Shown here: positions 58,439 through 64,000 of the stretch, one piece after another
Numbering within the stretch: position 1 is the first letter of the stretch
Layout: each line of letters begins with the position of its first letter
Assembly (NCBI GenBank): GCA_008704415.1
Contig: VXIS01000087.1
Span: forward strand, 62,001 to 126,000
DNA length: 64,000 bases
Direction: 5' to 3'
Source: Sphaerosporella brunnea
Taxonomy: Eukaryota; Ascomycota; Pezizomycetes; Pezizales; Pyronemataceae
Position numbers and translations under genes: made by a program
The notes under the pieces: generated by a model
Seen by the model: the letters and a program-made list of their open reading frames with translations, nothing else
Database searches by the model: none
Told to the model about the DNA's origin: nothing

Positions 58439-61400
58439 GAGCAGTAAAAGGAGCACAAACGGTACAGTCACAGTTAGATCGTCATTTCAGCCTTTGCTAA
58501 TCCCCTTATCCAACAGCAACAAAGGTCTGCAAAAATTTCTTTCACGCCACACACAGTGAGGCGATCGGCCTAACCCAGCCAGCCAGCCGACATGACATCG
58601 GAAGCGCAGGGTGCCATCAAGCCTCATCCATACAGATAAGCTGGGGAGAAAAGCAGTGTAAGTATGCAGCGGCCCGTCGCAACACACACAACACTTCTCT
58701 GTGTGTGTGTACCTGCAGAGTGGTGCGAGCGCCTCGCTTCGTTCACCTGACATGTTACGTTTACTCTCTGTGCATGGTGTATGTAGGAGTCATACATACA
58801 TATGAGAAATAGGCGGGAATCCCGTGATCGTGCTCTGCTGTGCGTGAGCAAGGAAAAGAATGACAAAGGGGAAATGTATGCATCAATCCCGACATGACGT
58901 GCGCTGAGGGGGATCGGAGGCTAGATCTCGTTTGCAGGTCACGCACGCCCGTCAGGCCCGTCGTCGAGATTAACCGCTGGAGGCGGCGGGCGGGCGGGGA
59001 TAAGGGTCGGTGGCAAGGTGTAGAGGAGGGCTCTCGCTCGCACGAGGGGGCGTCTCACCCGCCTCGACGGTTGCCTTAATTCTTGAAAGTTAAGCTGCGT
59101 TACAACGATGCGTGAGGTTGGACCCGGCCGGGCGATCTCGCAAATCCGAGTCGAGCGCGCGCGCGCCCAGAGCGCGTGCCTCGCGCGCTTGGCCGATGCT
59201 TTGCGCTCATAGATAGGCTGTCTTCCTCGCTTTGGATATTAGCCGGCTTGCTTGTTGTTGGGCCGGAGCGCTGCTAGGCCTGGATGGGGAATGTGCGTTG
59301 GAGCTTGCTTCCAGTTCCCCATGTGGTGCTGCTGACAGAACGCAATTGCCGGGCCAAAGTAATCGGGCGTTGATGCCCTTAAGGGTCTGTGCTTCATCCA
59401 GGGTCCAAGGGTTCGACGTCGCGACGGCGGCAGGGCTAGCTGGAGGAAGGCAAACTCGAAAAGTTAAAGGGCGGTCGTTGCGCAGAACAAAGTCGCGGAT
59501 CGATATTAAAACAATCCGTGCTCGAAACAAACAAAAGTAACGCACCGCGTGGTAATCGATGTAATACATGGTGAACCGAAAACACCCGAGAAACCCACCG
59601 CCGTCTGTACCAGTAAATAGTAGTCATCGCTTCCTCATCTCATCGATCCCATCTGAAACAACTCTACTCTCACTAGCCTCCTTTATCTTCCTCACAGACA
59701 TTTCGCGGTGCATTTCCTTTTTCAGTCTGGATCATGCCATGTGTTAAGGCCATCGTCAGAGTTGATGATGGGGTCTTCATAGCCAGCATTGCCACGCTGC
59801 CCCGCGGAGAAGGTCTCTCCGCGCAGCATACAATATCATGGAAACAATCGCAATCGCTCCAATGCTCAATTTTGCACCCCGTACTATCCTCCCTGAAGTT
59901 TTATGGCAGTAAGCACTATGGAGCATCATTCCGTGGGAGCTGAGTGGGCCCCCATCCGTCATTATTACATAAGCTGAAGCCAATTTCTCTTTCGGAAACG
60001 TTGAGAGGCCAGAGCTCCTGCCGTTAGGTACCGAGCCTTCGGCGTGTCAGCATAGGCCCCCGATCAGCTTTCGCCGACTTTGCTTACCGGCAAACTAGTA
60101 GAATCAATGACTTTAGGCTTCTCTACCGACGGGTCTGGTTGGGCAACGGTCTTCTAGGCCTTCGGCGGTATATGGGGTTTTAAATTTCCGTTGCAGTTGT
60201 CAGCTGAAGGAGCAATACCATATCTACTACTACTTGGGCGAGTTTTGATTTCCCTCAGTACCGATATCGGTATAACTATGCTCGTGCCTATGTAGCTTCG
60301 ATGCCACTGGCAGTAACAAGCAATATGGGTGATAGCAGCAGCCAAGTCAAAAAAAATTGCATCCTCTATCCCAGCCTCAGATGTCTCTTCGGTCACAGTG
60401 GAAAAGGCGAGAGGTGGGCTGAGTAGCATAATATTGGAATCAACCAAACAGGGCTTGGTATTTGACCTCAAATGTTGTTGAAACGGCCGTTTCGCGCCAT
60501 AGACCCACCCCGAGTGACGCATTATGAACCACGAGAAGCAGCACGCCACGACCGGAGGGAGGGTCTGGCGCCTGCAAGAGAGCCGTAATCGTAAGAACGG
60601 GTCTGAGAGCGATCGCGTTGTTGGGACCGCAACACTGGAACTTTGCTGGTTGTTGACTTGTTATTTCATGTGAAAAGGCTGGCTTTTCGGCAGCGCGCAA
60701 CCGACTCGTCTCCAGTACATGCCGTAATTTCCTGGAGATCATTCGGTACCCCGAGTCCTTCAAGTCACCGTGTGTCGCTCAAACTCTCACCCTCGGGTGC
60801 CAAAAGCTCATTTTGGCCCACGTTTTGAATGAAATAATACGATACACACTGTGTAGTCAGCAGCGAAGGTTAATGTAGGATAGCTCATATATCTAATATC
60901 ACTCGACAGAGTGACACATGGACTAGTTCGATATGAAAATAACGCTTCTTTTCAGACGTTGCAGCGCAAACGGACCAGCTTTGCGGTAATTTCGACAACC
61001 CCTCTAGGCCTTGGTGATAAATGTTTCGTCTGAAGTCTTAAACTTGGCGTTTTGTTTTTTTTTCGAATATATTAAGCCTCGATAGCCTGGGGGTCTGCTC
61101 GGACAAAAAGCTGTGGGGGAAAAAAAAACTACGTCGTAACATAGCGACTGCCAGATGACGACGTACATATCGCCGCCTTTTGTCGCAATCATTCGTGCCC
61201 GCGCGCTGACGGAAGGCTGGACGGACTCTATGGGGAGTGACCAGTTTTGCTCTGCGGCCAAGTGTCCGCGGATCGGCCACGGCAAAAGTACGAAACCACG
61301 CTGCAGCGCTGGGCGGGATGCAACCTGGCTCCCGGAAATGTCCAAGTGAGTCCTCGACCTCGTATCTCAGTTTCTCCTAGTCTCGAACGTCGAGCTTGAC

Positions 61401-62234
61401 CGGCATGGGCGTCGTCCTCGAGAATATACCCAAAGTTAGGCCACCTACAAGGAGTATCCAACAACAGCCTCTTCTTTCCAACCAACTCAGCGCTCTTCGC
61501 CAGCACCTGCTGATGGCGCTCATTCCCGCCTGCACCCGAGCCGCATGAAGCATCATCATCTCCCCCTGTACATCCTCAGTGTATGTATCTGCAGTTTCAG
61601 TCCCAGTCCTACTTAGCGCCGCACACAGTTACCAAGCTCAGCGCTCCCAAAGCTTCTCCGCCTCCTGGCCAGCATTGGCAAAGTGCAGTGTCAGCGAGTG
61701 ATATTCTGTGACTGTTGGATGTGTGAGGCAATAAGTAAACACAACGATTATGAGTGGTAATAAGCGAACCTCAGTGGGGAAGTAAAACCGCAGGTACATA
61801 AAAATTACCTTAATTAGACATTATATAAGTGACAGCCTTCTCCCCGCCGAACTCCCCAGCCTCGACATCAATCTTGGCCTTCGATCGTTGCCAACTAGAC
61901 CGTTGCTATCGAATATATAGGTCACCATCCTCTGTTCTGTCCATTGGATATGCGTACAGGTGGCTGTTTAAATTTATTGCTATCCCCTACAGTGAAAGTG
62001 AGCTACAACACGGTAAAGTCTTACGTAATGAAGGGTCCATTGGGCCATCACCCGTGTCATTTAGCTGTATCCGGCACTTTCAACACTGCGGACATCACTA
62101 TTCATTCATATGCCGTCACTCGGACCAACCAGCCAAAAATTGAGGTCAGAAGGCTAAAAGAGGAACTTTTGGGTGAAAGCAACCGATGTGAGTGGAGGGA
62201 CACGTGAAGCAGAAGCAAGGGAAAAAAAAGATAA

Positions 62235-62315
62235 CGACAACCACAGGATTCGAACCTGTGCGGGCGAAACCCATCAGATTCGAGTCTGACTCCTTAACCA
62301 CTCGGACAGATTGTC
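62235..62315 (-). pseudogene. Second tRNA-Ser copy with altered anticodon loop
   Basis: Inverted copy of the tRNA at 54333-54413. Acceptor, D and T arms are the same, but the anticodon loop has lost one A (CTCGAA, six nt instead of seven). One extra T lies in the variable-arm region (GGGTTTCGCCC). Overall length is unchanged. A six-base loop should not give a working tRNA, unless the change is a sequencing error. Confidence 0.75.
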
Positions 62316-62423
62316 ATATTCATGTTGAAAGCTTAAGTATGTATAACCAACTCCGCAACGCAATTCACTTAACGAATCTCGCGGCGGTAACACGAACAGC
62401 AATGAAGATGAATAGAAGCCCCC

Positions 62424-64000
62424 TACTCCTTCTTTCCCAATCCCAAGTCCTCAAAGAACGCATCACTGTTGGGCTCGCGTCCCAGGAACTCCTTAAGGCT
62501 CTCCATCTCATCCCTGCTTCCACCCTTCTCGAGCACGGTGTGCCTGTATCTCCTTCCGATCAATCCATCCATTGGAGACTTCTTGACGCAGTGTAGAACA
62601 TGTCGGTGCTGAAAACCTGGACCAAAGATATCCGTAGTATCCTTTCACCTGTTAGTTTCAACCTCCATCGAAGAACATACTGAACATACCAGCATCATAA
62701 CCACCCATAAGGTGTCCAAAAGTGGCCTCTCCATGACCGAAATCGTCGCCCGATCCCTCTGGCGGGTCGAGCATGGTGATCTCAGTTCTGAGCTTGTTGT
62801 ACTCAACGGTAGGGTCAATCGTCTCGGCGTCCTCAGGCTGTTCGAGGTGTGCACCTTCATGTCATAGAAGGCGAAGTGGCTGCAAAAGGGGACATGAGTA
62901 AGCAAACGTGGAAGGAAGGGTATATGTAGTTAAACGCACAGCTGACGGAGGTTGAAAAGAGCCGCGTTAACGTTCTTGGTTCTGATGATGTTCTTAACCA
63001 TGTCTTCTGGGATCTTCTCTCCAGTCTCATAGTGACTCGAGAGCGACGTCAGCTCTGACACCGTCCAGCACCAGTTCTGCTCAATGCGTCAACATCTAAC
63101 CAGACATGAATTGGAGGCTCTAAACGTACCTCTAGCATCTGAGATGGGGCCTCAACGAAGTCCCTAACAACATTTGTGCCGTGGAACCTGGAGTAGTTGG
63201 TAATAGCGACAAGATCGTGAATACCGTGACCCAATTCGTGGAATAGGGTGACCACTTCATCATGCTTTAGCAGAGAGGGCTTGGTGGGCGTGGGCTTAGA
63301 GAAATTGCACACCAGGGCGGTGGCGGGGTAGTGGCGTTTGCCGGTCTCGTCCGTGAAACCAGGTTGGAGGTTGAAGTTGGCGGCGTGACCGTACTTTCCT
63401 TCCCTGGGGTGCAGATCCAAGTAGAGCCAACCGACGAAGGTTTGCTCACTGCCATCCGCGGGCTTTTCGTTGTAAACACGGTACTGCTTCGTGTCCGGGT
63501 GCCACACGTTCTTGCTCTCGTCGGTAACCTCAACGAATTCAAGACCGAACAGGGACTCGAATATCTTGAGCATTCCATCGACCGTGTGCTTCAAGGGGAA
63601 ATATTCAGCGATCTTCTGGGAGTCAAGCTGGTACTTCTTCTCCAGGAGAAGACGGTCATAGTACCTGCGACTGTCAGTTACAGAGAGCATAGAGTGGCAT
63701 TGAAGAAAAACACACCTGTGGTCCCACAGATAGTACTTTCCGTCGTCCTGCAAGCCGATCTCCTTGAGGTCCTGCTTCTTCAGGGCCCTCAGGCCATGAA
63801 TTTCCTCCTTTCCTCCTGGGGTAAGTCTCGCACGTAGATCGGTCAAAAACCCCAGCACCTTTTGAGGAGACTTGGCCATCTTGGTAGCTAGTTGGAACTG
63901 GGCGTGGGACTTGAAGCCTAGCAGGCGAGCCTTCTCGTCTCTGAGCTTCATCGCTTTGCGGAAGAGCTCTACGTTCTCATTGCACTTGTTTTCATTGCCC
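62424..64000 (-). pseudogene. Second, inverted copy of M3 oligopeptidase (broken, 5' end outside window)
   Basis: Exons equivalent to 3-7 of the M3 gene run from 64000 down to a stop at 62424-62426. The first 300 residues visible are the same as in the left copy, including FHELGHGIHDL. In the exon corresponding to exon 6, CACAACC has become CACACC (near 62855), and in the last exon GTTCAAG has become GTCAAG (near 62585); each single-base loss shifts the frame. As written it cannot make a full enzyme. The 5' exons, if present, are beyond the window. Confidence 0.85.

Larger units (their letters stand above)
58439..64000 (-). repeat. Right arm of giant palindrome
   Basis: Reverse complement of 52644-58316. 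The outer part (about 62.9-64.0 kb) is co-linear with the left arm without length change. Inward, differences are mostly one-base deletions, often in homopolymers. The arm runs off the window end, so its full length is unknown. Confidence 0.97.

Overview
The window looks like nuclear DNA of a filamentous ascomycete (Pezizomycotina). Genes are compact, and almost all carry 1-7 short GT-AG introns of about 47-84 nt. The gene set fits: a PTS2-type peroxisomal thiolase, Mia40, an OM14-type outer-membrane protein, an ATRIP/UvsD-type checkpoint protein, a TOS4/PLM2-type FHA protein and a class I terpene cyclase. I cannot narrow the class from sequence alone. Gene models below were spliced by hand from frame continuity, splice sites and family motifs. 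All listed starts are real ATG codons.

Layout. 1-4.5 kb: no gene; a tRNA-like sequence, a hairpin and two inverted-repeat (MITE-like) elements. 4.5-25 kb: a dense housekeeping block: M20 peptidase, a membrane protein (-), serine palmitoyltransferase subunit LCB1, peroxisomal thiolase (-), thiamine pyrophosphokinase (-), Mia40, OM14-like protein, two membrane proteins (-), mitochondrial malate dehydrogenase and a Rad26/UvsD/ATRIP-like checkpoint protein. 27-34 kb: an FHA-domain protein and the MIF4G/MA3 ribosome-biogenesis protein SGD1/NOM1 (-). 35-42 kb: gene-poor, with a small tail-anchored protein, a frameshifted small secreted protein and foldback elements. 42-44 kb: GAPDH. 44-47 kb: a degraded Mutator-like transposase. 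47.8-49.3 kb: the terpene cyclase, preceded by a decamer tandem repeat. 51.8-54.4 kb: an M3 oligopeptidase and a tRNA-Ser(CGA).

The dominant structural feature is a giant palindrome. From 52644 to the window end the sequence folds back on itself: arms of about 5.6 kb lie around a spacer of about 120 bp near 58.38 kb, so the M3 peptidase and tRNA-Ser genes recur in opposite orientation at 62.2-64.0 kb. The outer arms are almost identical. Toward the centre they differ mostly by single-base and homopolymer indels, which break the second copies of both genes. This is either a recent inverted duplication or a fold-back assembly artefact. The indel pattern makes the artefact a serious possibility.

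Functionally, mitochondrial and lipid metabolism dominate the first third (LCB1 sphingolipid synthesis, beta-oxidation thiolase, Mia40 import, OM14-like, MDH). Several pairs are head-to-head over 0.4-1.2 kb intergenic regions and may share promoters. The terpene cyclase stands without recognisable tailoring genes inside the window.
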